This document shows, piece by piece, positions 55,201-64,000 of a stretch of DNA of 64,000 nt (position 1 is the first letter of the stretch; every line of letters begins with the position of its first letter). The stretch is from Halomonas sp. CUBES01. GTDB lineage: Bacteria; Pseudomonadota; Gammaproteobacteria; Pseudomonadales; Halomonadaceae. The position numbers and the translations under genes are program-made. The notes beneath the pieces are model-generated. The model saw nothing but the letters and a program-made list of their open reading frames with translations. It did not search any database and had not been told where the DNA came from. Where the stretch lies: the NCBI RefSeq assembly GCF_020991005.1, contig NZ_JAJLLW010000006.1, positions 1 through 64,000 of the forward strand. Reading direction: 5' to 3'.

Positions 55201-55484
55201 TCAACGTGCCTACCGAGTTCGCTTATGAACAGTTTCAGGATCTTTATCTGCAAGCCTATGAAAGCCGTCTGAAAGGCTGCACGACCTTCCGCTTCAATCC
55301 GGAAGCCTTCCAGGGCGTACTGGTGCGCGAAGACGACCTTAAAAGCACCACCTATGTGTTTGAGCTGGAGAACGGCGAAACCCTCGAACTGACCGGCGAT
55401 GAAAAGGTGATCTACGACGGTGAAGAGCACAATGCCGCCAACCTGTTTGACGGGCTGAAAGAAGGCACCTACGGCAAATGGTGA
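52242..55484 (+). CDS. nrdJ: Class II (B12-dependent) ribonucleotide reductase NrdJa with intein
   Basis: A 1080-aa precursor. Residues 1-316 and 694-1080 form the adenosylcobalamin-dependent reductase (703 aa once joined). It makes deoxyribonucleotides without oxygen or a Fe/Mn radical subunit. The extein has PAGRILSNAG, SLINCTVSRTIRDS, GAGIGYDFSTLR, then NP-CGEQPLPPEGACLLGSVNL (thiyl-radical Cys) and APTGTISLSMGNNASNGIEPSF. Residues 317-693 are an intein inserted just before that Cys. The start at 52242 has AAGGAG 9 bases upstream; the frame from 52173 has no such site. A TATAAT box is at 52190-52195, but I see no clear -35 and no B12 riboswitch. nrdJb follows. Confidence 0.95.
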   Translation: MSTATQAMNTSNDVPLQAPSKEIWDAKYRLKDRHSQPVDQDVGATFERVAKALADVEGDNAAEWLPRFRWALEHGAIPAGRILSNAGAEAYKPAVSLINCTVSRTIRDSMRDILDSVVDAGMTLKSGAGIGYDFSTLRHKGAFVFGAGAGTNGPLAFMDIYDKMCFTVASAGGRRGAQMGTFDVGHPDVREFIQAKREAGRLRQFNLSLLITDEFMEAVKYNADWPLAFPLHPGEKDDVSAEDIIYRDWPVVEDGYTVDDEGRVACRVVEVIKARELWDTIMASTYDYAEPGFILIDQVNRMNNNWFCEDIRATNPCVTADTWIHTSKGPRQVSQLIGQPFTAIIDGQAYQSGSDGFFLTAKKPVIRLQTAEGYALKLTSDHRVRRVSAFTRYRTETEWCAAGDLQAGDRVLLNDHRDAPEWGGRLNEAQGYLLGLLVGDGTLKADKAVLSVWPQAAVANGSDSFFGKGVSSIMALAEESVRSQSHRADFAGWHKVSGRNEYRLSTAALRKLAIEMGMQPGNKAITPELEQASSDGYVGFLRGFFDADGSVQGGQEKGVSVRLAQSDLARLEAVQRMLQRLGVIATLYQDRRSAAQRHLPDGKGGHRAYDALPQHELMISGDNLRRFASLIGFGDQDKQVKLEKLLGSYQRELNRERFVARVVGHTEEGVEEVYDVQIPGVNTFDANGFHAHNCGEQPLPPEGACLLGSVNLTKFVIEPFSDTPRFDWDRYRKVVAIFTRMLDNVVEIAGLPLPQQQREIEAKRRHGMGFLGLGSTLTMLKIPYGSQASLAFTEEVSRHLAIEGWKQALELSREKGMAPALADEHLITPKMMRERPQLANDGYEVGDKVPGRILHARYSQYMNKVAELEPELVTQLAEHGARFTHHSSIAPTGTISLSMGNNASNGIEPSFSHRYFRNIIQSGKKTKEQVEVVSFELAAYRHFIAADAVDSDLPDYFITADAVTPEQHVAVQAAAQQWIDSAISKTVNVPTEFAYEQFQDLYLQAYESRLKGCTTFRFNPEAFQGVLVREDDLKSTTYVFELENGETLELTGDEKVIYDGEEHNAANLFDGLKEGTYGKW
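53190..54320 (+). mobile_element. LAGLIDADG intein in nrdJ
   Basis: A 377-aa in-frame intein. It starts with Cys (CVTADTWI, after ATNP). Block B is LTSDHRV (TxxH). Two homing-endonuclease motifs are present, GYLLGLLVGDGTL (~53,531) and FLRGFFDADGSV (~53,860), both with their acidic residues. The block F/G end is EEVYDVQIPGVNTFDANGFHAHN, followed by Cys +1. All splicing residues appear intact. The segment is visibly more AT-rich than the flanking nrdJ, which suggests later arrival. Confidence 0.95.
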
Positions 55485-55544
55485 TGCCGGCCTGCGCCTC
55501 ATCATGCATAAGCCCCTGTACACCTTTGCCAAGTGGAGAACGTT

Positions 55545-56324
55545 ATGACAGTTGAAATCACCTCGAAGATCGTTGGTTACCGTATCAAGCAGCAGGAGAC
55601 GGCGGCGCCCAGCCCGGCCCTGCCCGAGGAAGATCCGCTGACGGTGCGTATTCCGTCGCGCCCGGAAGGCACGCTGGAAGCCGTTTCGGAAAAGATTTCC
55701 TACGTCGGTGCCGAAGGCCGCAAGAAAGTCTACCTGCTGGTGTCGTTCATGCCGGTGGAGGGCGTTGTCGGCGGTAAGCGTGTGGTCATCGAGCGGCCGG
55801 TGGAGTTTTTCTTCCCCTCGGGCCAGCTGTCGAGCGAGCACCAGTGGATTACCGCCACCATGCGCAGCCTGTCGCTGGCGGCGCGGGGCGGCTACGTTAC
55901 CCAAGCCGTCGCGGATCTGCGCAAGGTGGCATGGGATAAGGGCCTGGTGCGCTGCGGGACGAACCGCTGGAACAAACCCATGTTCCATGATTCCGAAGTG
56001 GCCGCCATTGCCTGGTCGATCCAGCAGATTCTGTATCGCCGGGGCTTTCTGGATCAGGACGGCAATCAGGTGCCGGTGGAAAGCCTGGTCGAGCGTTACG
56101 CGCATCGCATGCAGCACGGCCACGCCTGGCAGCCACCTGCGGATGATACCCTCGGCGAAGTCGGCAGCGGGGCGGTCGAACCCATCGGTCAGGCGGCGTC
56201 GACCACTGACCAGGCCAGCGGTCCGGCGGTTGTCGGCCACTGCCCCGAGTGCCGCGGTGAGCTCATCATGATGGATGGCTGCCCGACCTGCTATGCCGGT
56301 TGCGGCTGGTCGAAATGTGGTTGA
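55545..56324 (+). CDS. nrdJb: NrdJb, accessory part of class II ribonucleotide reductase
   Basis: A 259-aa protein that continues the split class II reductase, as in Pseudomonas. The C-terminus holds a Cys-rich segment (CPECRGELIMMDGCPTCYAGCGWSKCG), which in unsplit reductases carries the redox-active cysteines that re-reduce the active site. The ATG at 55545 is chosen (GGAGAA 6-10 bases upstream) over GTG at 55533. It ends just before a strong terminator. Confidence 0.9.
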   Translation: MTVEITSKIVGYRIKQQETAAPSPALPEEDPLTVRIPSRPEGTLEAVSEKISYVGAEGRKKVYLLVSFMPVEGVVGGKRVVIERPVEFFFPSGQLSSEHQWITATMRSLSLAARGGYVTQAVADLRKVAWDKGLVRCGTNRWNKPMFHDSEVAAIAWSIQQILYRRGFLDQDGNQVPVESLVERYAHRMQHGHAWQPPADDTLGEVGSGAVEPIGQAASTTDQASGPAVVGHCPECRGELIMMDGCPTCYAGCGWSKCG

Positions 56325-56360
56325 GGCAATACGGCTGAGGTGGACGCCAGGCACCCGTCA

Positions 56361-56397
56361 AAACGCCGCGAGCTCAGGCAGCTCGCGGCGTTTTTTT
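56361..56397 (+). terminator. Terminator after nrdJab
   Basis: A perfect 14-bp stem AAACGCCGCGAGCT / AGCTCGCGGCGTTT with a 5-base CAGGC loop is followed by TTTT. It lies between the convergent nrdJb and Crp/Fnr genes and would also work leftwards, since AAAA precedes the stem. Confidence 0.93.
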
Positions 56398-56416
56398 ATC
56401 CCATGGCGTTGGCTGC

Positions 56417-57160
56417 TCAGGCGGAGGCGTGAAAGAACGGGCGCACGTTATCGGTCAGGTAGGCATCGTCGAACTCGCCCTCCGTCGATAGCGCATTCAG
56501 GTCGGGAATCGTGACGTTATGTCGATCTCTGAACACCAGTCCGTCCTCGCTGAGGGCGGTGAACGTCCGGCTGACGTGAACCGGGCTCAATCCCAGAATA
56601 TCGGCCAGCTGCTCCTGGGAAAGCGGGAGCCGGAAGTGGCCACTGATATCGTCGTTGGTCTGGCGCAGGCGCAGGTACATTTCATGGAGGAAATGCGCCA
56701 TCTTCTGGCGCGCGCTGCGCCGGGCGATGTTCACCAGTCGCTCGGTGAGCAGGGCCTGCTGGCGGCTGCCGATGGCGAACATGACGGACGTCAGCGTCAG
56801 CGACTGGCGGAAAAGCTCGAGCATGCGACGATGGGGAAAGTGACAGATGACGCCATCGTTGATCATGCGCACGTTTTCCAGCCGTTGGGCAAAGGCAAAC
56901 TCGCGCAGGCCAATGATATCCCCCGGTAAAAAGACTTCCAGAATCTGGCGGTCGCCGTTTTCGAGGTGGCGATAGGAATAGGCCCAGCCGCTTCGCAGGG
57001 TGCAGAATTCGTCGGCGCTGTCGCCCATTTCCCACAGCAGGGTGCCCGCTTTAATCTCGGAAGGCGATTCCTCGAGGTTGCGCAGCAACTGCTTTTCATC
57101 TTCGTTGAGTGAGCAATAATGGCTGAAGTGGCGAATAATGCAGCTTTTTTCTTGGCCCAC
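56417..57160 (-). CDS. Crp/Fnr family transcription regulator
   Basis: A 247-aa protein with an N-terminal cyclic-nucleotide-binding-like beta barrel (GTLLWEMGDSADEFCTLRSGWAYSYRHLENGDRQILEVFLPGDIIGLREF, ~40-90), a dimer helix and a C-terminal winged helix (LPLSQEQLADILGLSPVHVSRTFTALSEDGLVF). Cysteines are few (C7, C16, C53, C105) and not in the FNR CxxCx5C pattern, so an FNR-type iron-sulphur cluster is unlikely. Its signal is unknown. It is convergent with the oxygen-independent reductase nrdJab; any functional link is speculation. Confidence 0.88.
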   Translation of the reverse strand: MGQEKSCIIRHFSHYCSLNEDEKQLLRNLEESPSEIKAGTLLWEMGDSADEFCTLRSGWAYSYRHLENGDRQILEVFLPGDIIGLREFAFAQRLENVRMINDGVICHFPHRRMLELFRQSLTLTSVMFAIGSRQQALLTERLVNIARRSARQKMAHFLHEMYLRLRQTNDDISGHFRLPLSQEQLADILGLSPVHVSRTFTALSEDGLVFRDRHNVTIPDLNALSTEGEFDDAYLTDNVRPFFHASA

Positions 57161-57192
57161 GGCTGACGACCTCTACGTAGTGACACTAAAAA

Positions 57193-57208
57193 TCGATTGT
57201 TCAATCAA
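57193..57208. promoter_or_regulatory. Dyad upstream of the Crp/Fnr gene
   Basis: The perfect palindrome GATTG-TT-CAATC (57195-57206) lies inside a longer T(T/C)GAT-N6-ATCGA-like dyad, 35-45 bases before the regulator start. The geometry fits a Crp/Fnr-type operator, possibly for autoregulation. Confidence 0.45.
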
Positions 57209-57321
57209 AAGCTACTATATACGACGTGAATGCAAAATAGGTAGCAGCGCGATGAGTATGGCGGCCAGGGATGCCTGCCGGGGTGAGGCCGTCCATGGCG
57301 AGCGCCATGGACGCTGTGGTG

Positions 57322-60165
<2,844 letters not shown>

Positions 60166-60359
60166 CAACACCTCGAATCGCGCGGCAAAAGCGTAATTAT
60201 ACGGCTGTCGGCCCCCTCCCGGCAAAACGGTTTCGGTTATCCGCCAAGAGGGCCAACGTTTCGCCGATTCATCCAACGCGCTAGAATGGACGGCTATCTC
60301 ACCTCCGGCGGCCATTGATCACCGGCGGTGGTTATCCTGACGACGATCCCAAGGGCTTT

Positions 60360-61739
60360 ATGCGCAAGGTTTCCGCACTGTTGCTGACCTCCGAGCGCCG
60401 CGCTATCAGTGGCTTGGCGGGTCTCTATGCGTCTCGCATGCTAGGGCTTTTCATGGTGCTACCCGTGCTGGCGCTGTATGCCGACACGCTGGCCGGGTCG
60501 ACGCCGCTGCTGATCGGGGTGGCGCTCGGTGTCTACGGCCTGACCCAGGCGCTGTTGCAGATTCCGTTCGGCCTATGGTCGGATCGCATCGGCCGCAAGC
60601 GGGTGATTGCCATCGGCCTGGTGCTGTTTGCGCTGGGCAGCATCGTGGCGGCCCTGGCCGATACCATCGGCGCCATGATCGCCGGCCGCGCACTGCAGGG
60701 CAGCGGCGCGGTGGCGGCGGCGATCATGGCGCTGCTGGCGGATCAGACCCGTGAGCAGGTGCGCACTGCGGCCATGGCGACAATCGGCCTGTCGATCGGC
60801 GTGGCGTTCGGCCTGGCCATGGTGATCGGCCCCTGGCTGGCCGCCTGGGCGGGGCTTCCCGGCGTGTTCTGGCTGACCGCCGTGCTGACGCTGGTGAGCC
60901 TGGTGGTGCTCTGGCGATGGGTGCCGCCCGCGCCGCGCCGCGTTCAGCATCGCGATGTGGGGATGGATCGCCAGCAGTTGCGCAATGTCCTGACGCGCCC
61001 GGACCTGTGGCGCCTGGATCTGTCGATCTTTGCCCTGCACTTCGTGCTGATGGCAATTTTCGTGGCCGTGCCGTTTCGCCTGGTTGACGCCGGCATCAGC
61101 GCCGCGCACCACGGCCTGGCCTACCTGGCCATCATGGGGCTGTCGTTTGTGGCGATGCTGCCGCTGATGATCGTGGCCGAGAAGCGCCAGCGCATCACCC
61201 GGGTTTGCGTGCTGTCGATTGGGGCCATCACGGTCAGTCTGGCGGGTCTCGGGCTGCCGGTCTCCGATGGCTACTGGCTGTTTGCGTGGCTGTTCATGTT
61301 CTTTACCGGCTTCAATCTGCTTGAAGCCACGCTACCGTCGATGCTCAGCAAGCTCGCGCCGGCCGGGGCCAAGGGCACGGCCATGGGTATCTATTCCACC
61401 AGTCAATTCCTGGGGGCGTTTCTGGGCGGTACCCTGGGCGGCATGCTGGCAAGTGTTGGGGGGCTTAACGCGGTATTTCTCGGCTGTGCGCTGCTCGCGC
61501 TGGTATGGTGGGGCGCGATGCTGAACATGCCGTCGCCGCCGCCGCTGGCCAGCGAGGTGGTGGCGCTGGATGACACCGGCGCTGATACTATGGAGGTGCT
61601 GCTTGAGCACCTGGCGGACGTGGCGGGCGTCGAGGATGTGATGGTCGTGCCCGAAGAGCGGCTCGCGTATTTAAAGGTCAATCGACAGCAGCTTGATGAA
61701 GCGGCGCTTGCCAGGCTGGTAACGCCCCCCAGGACGTAA
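60360..61739 (+). CDS. yajR: YajR-like MFS transporter with C-terminal regulatory domain
   Basis: A 459-aa major facilitator with 12 predicted membrane helices. Motif A is present as GLWSDRIGRKRVIAIGLVLFALGS. A soluble C-terminal domain (~395-459: ADTMEVLLEHLADVAGVEDVMVVPEERLAYLKVNRQQLDEAAL) matches the ferredoxin-like YAM domain of E. coli YajR. The substrate is unknown. The ATG at 60360 has AAGGG 6 bases upstream; the TTG at 60315 would add 15 unlikely residues. It lies between uvrA and ssb, where it takes the place of the usual direct uvrA-ssb pairing. Confidence 0.88.
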   Translation: MRKVSALLLTSERRAISGLAGLYASRMLGLFMVLPVLALYADTLAGSTPLLIGVALGVYGLTQALLQIPFGLWSDRIGRKRVIAIGLVLFALGSIVAALADTIGAMIAGRALQGSGAVAAAIMALLADQTREQVRTAAMATIGLSIGVAFGLAMVIGPWLAAWAGLPGVFWLTAVLTLVSLVVLWRWVPPAPRRVQHRDVGMDRQQLRNVLTRPDLWRLDLSIFALHFVLMAIFVAVPFRLVDAGISAAHHGLAYLAIMGLSFVAMLPLMIVAEKRQRITRVCVLSIGAITVSLAGLGLPVSDGYWLFAWLFMFFTGFNLLEATLPSMLSKLAPAGAKGTAMGIYSTSQFLGAFLGGTLGGMLASVGGLNAVFLGCALLALVWWGAMLNMPSPPPLASEVVALDDTGADTMEVLLEHLADVAGVEDVMVVPEERLAYLKVNRQQLDEAALARLVTPPRT

Positions 61740-61804
61740 ACGGGCAATGATGCGTCGTCGCGACGCTGTCGACGTTTAACGATATCAATTGAAAGGAGCG
61801 CCTT

Positions 61805-62392
61805 ATGGCTCGTGGCATCAACAAGGTCATCTTAATCGGCAACCTCGGGCAGGATCCTGAGGTGCGGTTCACGCCCTCCGGCACCGCCGTCGCCAATCTC
61901 AACCTGGCAACCACCGATACCTGGATGGATCGTCAAAGCGGGCAGCGCCAGGAGCGCACCGAGTGGCACCGGGTGGTGATGTTCAACAAGACCGCCGAGA
62001 TTGCCCAGCAGTATCTGAAGAAAGGCTCCAAGGTATACATCGAAGGGCGCCTGCAGACGCGCAAATGGCAGGATCAGAACGGCCAGGATCGTTACTCGAC
62101 GGAAATTGTCGCCAACGACATGCAGATGCTCGATGGTCGTGGCGGTGATGCCCCGCAGCAAGGTCAGTACGGTCAGGCAGCGCCGGCACAAAACGGCTAC
62201 GGCCAGAACCAGCCGCCTGCGCCCCCTCAGCAGGGTGGCGGCTATCCCCAGCAGGGCGGTGGACAGGCGCGTCCCGCGCAGCCGGCCCCCCAGCAGGGGC
62301 ATCAAGCCCCCCAGCCGAACCAGCAGAACAGCAGCTATGGGGCGCCTGATCCGGGTAACTTTGACGATTTCGACGATGAGATCCCGTTTTAA
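61805..62392 (+). CDS. ssb: Single-stranded DNA-binding protein SSB
   Basis: A 195-aa SSB. The OB-fold spans ~1-112 ([87 protein letters not shown]). A Gln/Gly/Pro-rich linker follows, and the acidic tip DFDDEIPF recruits repair partners. AAAGGAG is about 7 bases before the ATG. The length is normal for the gamma group. Confidence 0.97.
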   Translation: MARGINKVILIGNLGQDPEVRFTPSGTAVANLNLATTDTWMDRQSGQRQERTEWHRVVMFNKTAEIAQQYLKKGSKVYIEGRLQTRKWQDQNGQDRYSTEIVANDMQMLDGRGGDAPQQGQYGQAAPAQNGYGQNQPPAPPQQGGGYPQQGGGQARPAQPAPQQGHQAPQPNQQNSSYGAPDPGNFDDFDDEIPF

Positions 62393-62436
62393 GTGACGCT
62401 CATCGAGGCGCGAAAAGGTAAGGGAGACAGGCCGTC

Positions 62437-63327
62437 TTGAAGCTTTTGATACTCGATGCAGGGCACTGCTTGAGCCTGGCGCTGGCGCGCGAGGCGAGCC
62501 GTCGTTCTGATACGGAGCTGGTCATTGAGCAGGGAACCCAGGTCAGCGCCAGGCGTCTGCGCGAGGTGGCGCCTGATGCGGTGCTTATCCCGCCGTTGGC
62601 GCACCCGTTGAACATGGCGCCTGCCGACGTGACCGCCCACGCCGATGCGGTAGAGGCATGTCTTGCGGCCTGCCATTCCCAGGACGTGGCGCTCGTCTGG
62701 TGCGTCTCGGACCAGCTTTACGAAGACGGCTTCGACGTGCCTATCGATGAGCACGTCGTGCCGGCGCCCCGGGACGAGAGCCTACGCCGGCTGGTGCAGA
62801 CCGGCAACCGGATTCGTGCCGACTTCGACCGCCATCTGATCGTGCGTCTGGGGCCGCTGTTTGCGCTGGAGGGCAGCCATGCCTGGCTGAACGAGCTGCT
62901 CGACAGTCTGGTGATGGGCGACAACGTACGCGCGGCCGAGGACGTCATCTTCTGCCCCACCTCGGCGGATGCCGTCGCCCTTGCCTTGATCGGCATGCTC
63001 CAGCAGCAGTCCTGCGGCGCCGATGCCTGGGGCGCCTATCATCTGGCCGGCACCGAACCGGTCAGCGCCTTTACCTTCACCTCCATGGTCAGAACCCAGC
63101 TGTCGACCCACCTGGAAGGCCGCGGCGAGCAGGTGACGCTTGGCGATGTCCAGGCGTTGACGCATCACCACGATGCCAAGCTCCGCCGGGTGCTGAACTG
63201 CCGCCGGATGCTCGACGTGTTTGGCGTGCACCAAAAGCCATGGCGTCTGGAAGTCGGCCGCATGCTGGATGCATGGTGTCTGACGCGGGACGCCCAGGGT
63301 GTCGATGACACAGGAGCGTCGCCTTGA
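62437..63327 (+). CDS. Sugar-nucleotide reductase-like (extended SDR) protein
   Basis: A 296-aa protein resembling RmlD-type (dTDP-4-dehydrorhamnose reductase) extended SDRs. It opens with a beta strand (KLLILDAGHCLSLALARE), has VALVWCVSDQLYEDGF, RLVQTGNRIRADFDRHLIVRLGPLFALEG and DAWGAYHLAGTEPVSAFTF. The glycine-rich nucleotide motif at the start (DAGHCLSLAL) is degenerate relative to GxxGxLG, and the YxxxK pair is not obvious. Enzymatic activity is therefore doubtful. The start is TTG with GGAG 10 bases upstream. It overlaps plsC. Confidence 0.65.
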   Translation: MKLLILDAGHCLSLALAREASRRSDTELVIEQGTQVSARRLREVAPDAVLIPPLAHPLNMAPADVTAHADAVEACLAACHSQDVALVWCVSDQLYEDGFDVPIDEHVVPAPRDESLRRLVQTGNRIRADFDRHLIVRLGPLFALEGSHAWLNELLDSLVMGDNVRAAEDVIFCPTSADAVALALIGMLQQQSCGADAWGAYHLAGTEPVSAFTFTSMVRTQLSTHLEGRGEQVTLGDVQALTHHHDAKLRRVLNCRRMLDVFGVHQKPWRLEVGRMLDAWCLTRDAQGVDDTGASP

Positions 63328-64000
63328 TACAAGTGGTGCGTAGCGCGGTTTTTTATGCGGGGTATTTTACCGCCCTCTTGGTGATAGGCGTATTGTTCTT
63401 ACCCATTGCGCCGTTTTTACCTCTGGCAGGGCGCTATCGCCTGCTGAATTTATACAATCATTTTCTGATGGTCTGGTTTCGGATTGCCTGCGGCGTGCGC
63501 TACGACATTCAAGGTGCGCATCATCTGCCCGAGGGGCCCTGCGTGATACAGGCGAATCATCAGAGCGAATGGGAAACGGTATTTCTGCAGGTGATGAAGC
63601 CGCCCGTGTGCACCGTGCTCAAGCAGGAGCTGCTGCTGATCCCCGTGTTTGGCTGGGGGCTGCGCCTGCTGCGGCCCATCAGCCTCGACCGGTCGAAGCC
63701 GGCGCGGGCCATGAAGCAGGTTCTCACTCAGGGCGTCGCGCGGTTGGGAACGGGGCTATCGGTGCTGATTTTTCCCGAAGGCACGCGTGTCGAGCCAGGC
63801 GAGCGCAAGCGCTACAACAAGAGCGGCAGCGTGGTGGCCTGCCGCGCCGGGGTGCCGGTGCTGCCAGTGGCCCACAATGCCGGCGAACGGTGGCCAGGGC
63901 GTCACTGGGTCAAGCGTCCAGGCGTGCTGCGCGTGCGCATCGGCGAGCCGATCCCGACCGCCGGGCGAACCTCGGATGAGGTACTGGCCGACGTGGAAGC
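63324..64000 (+). CDS. plsC: 1-acyl-glycerol-3-phosphate acyltransferase PlsC (3' end cut off)
   Basis: At least 225 aa of an acyltransferase that makes phosphatidic acid at the inner membrane. An N-terminal hydrophobic segment (ALLVIGVLFLPIAPFLPL) is followed by the catalytic motif NHQSEWE, an H-x4-E form of the usual H-x4-D. Then come LKQELLLIPVFGWGLRLLRPISLDRS, LIFPEGTRV and CRAGVPVLPVAHNAGERW. The start is TTG at 63324, overlapping the previous stop codon, with AGGAG 8 bases ahead. The reading frame is open to the window edge. Confidence 0.92.
   Translation, partial: MIQVVRSAVFYAGYFTALLVIGVLFLPIAPFLPLAGRYRLLNLYNHFLMVWFRIACGVRYDIQGAHHLPEGPCVIQANHQSEWETVFLQVMKPPVCTVLKQELLLIPVFGWGLRLLRPISLDRSKPARAMKQVLTQGVARLGTGLSVLIFPEGTRVEPGERKRYNKSGSVVACRAGVPVLPVAHNAGERWPGRHWVKRPGVLRVRIGEPIPTAGRTSDEVLADVE

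Noticed and set aside
54336..56354. 672-codon minus-strand frame opposite the nrdJ C-extein and nrdJb
   Set aside because: Antisense to two well-supported genes with ribosome sites, and no recognisable motifs.

Overview
The window is GC-rich gammaproteobacterial chromosome. It is dominated by one nearly complete flagellar and chemotaxis gene cluster of about 50 kb (roughly 1,000-51,500). Protein features point to the Halomonadaceae (Halomonas or a close relative): acidic proteins, a split class II ribonucleotide reductase NrdJa/NrdJb, FlhDC together with FlhF, and two stator pairs. This placement is an inference from content; no species call is possible by eye.

Layout. 1-160: the 3' end of a 5S rRNA and two strong terminators, so an rRNA operon ends here. 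170-910: an SDR oxidoreductase. 989-2536 (minus): flgA, flgM, flgN. 2724-13426 (plus): flgBCDEFGHIJ, then flgKL behind its own sigma-28 promoter. 13490-24840 (minus): fliFGHIJK and fliLMNOPQR. 25094-25423 (plus): fliE. 25468-25830 (minus): flaG. 26141-27832: a PilZ / degenerate HD-GYP protein. 28017-30463: fliS, fliT, a second FliK-like protein and a free-standing FlhB C-terminal domain. 30569-42543: flhDC, motAB, cheA, cheW, mcp, cheR, cheB, mcp, cheY, cheZ (enteric-like order). 42651-51445: flhB, flhA, flhF, a shrunken FlhG-like gene, flhE, fliA and a second stator pair motCD (polar-flagellum-like order). 51474-64000: a periplasmic hypothetical, intein-containing nrdJa, nrdJb, a Crp/Fnr regulator, uvrA, a YajR-like MFS transporter, ssb, a sugar-nucleotide-reductase-like protein and a partial plsC.

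How it works together. FlhDC is the presumed class I master regulator. FliA (sigma-28) is held by FlgM until the hook is finished. Five good sigma-28 promoters (TAAAGTTT-N11-GCCGATAA type) can be read directly, in front of flgM, flgK, flaG, fliS and cheR. The basal body, export gate, switch, rod, hook, junction and chaperone genes are all here. Filament genes fliC and fliD are not in the window. Signalling runs from two receptors with CheR/CheB tethers through CheA/CheW to CheY/CheZ, acting on FliM. Two different stators are available.

The most unusual points are four. FlhF carries a ~350-residue C-terminal extension, and its neighbour keeps the FlhG DQAxGLR FlhF-binding motif but has no MinD ATPase core. 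A LAGLIDADG intein sits directly before the catalytic thiyl-radical cysteine of NrdJ. A second FliK / FlhB-C pair suggests a duplicated export-switch module. A PilZ-HD-GYP fusion has lost the metal-binding HH pair.
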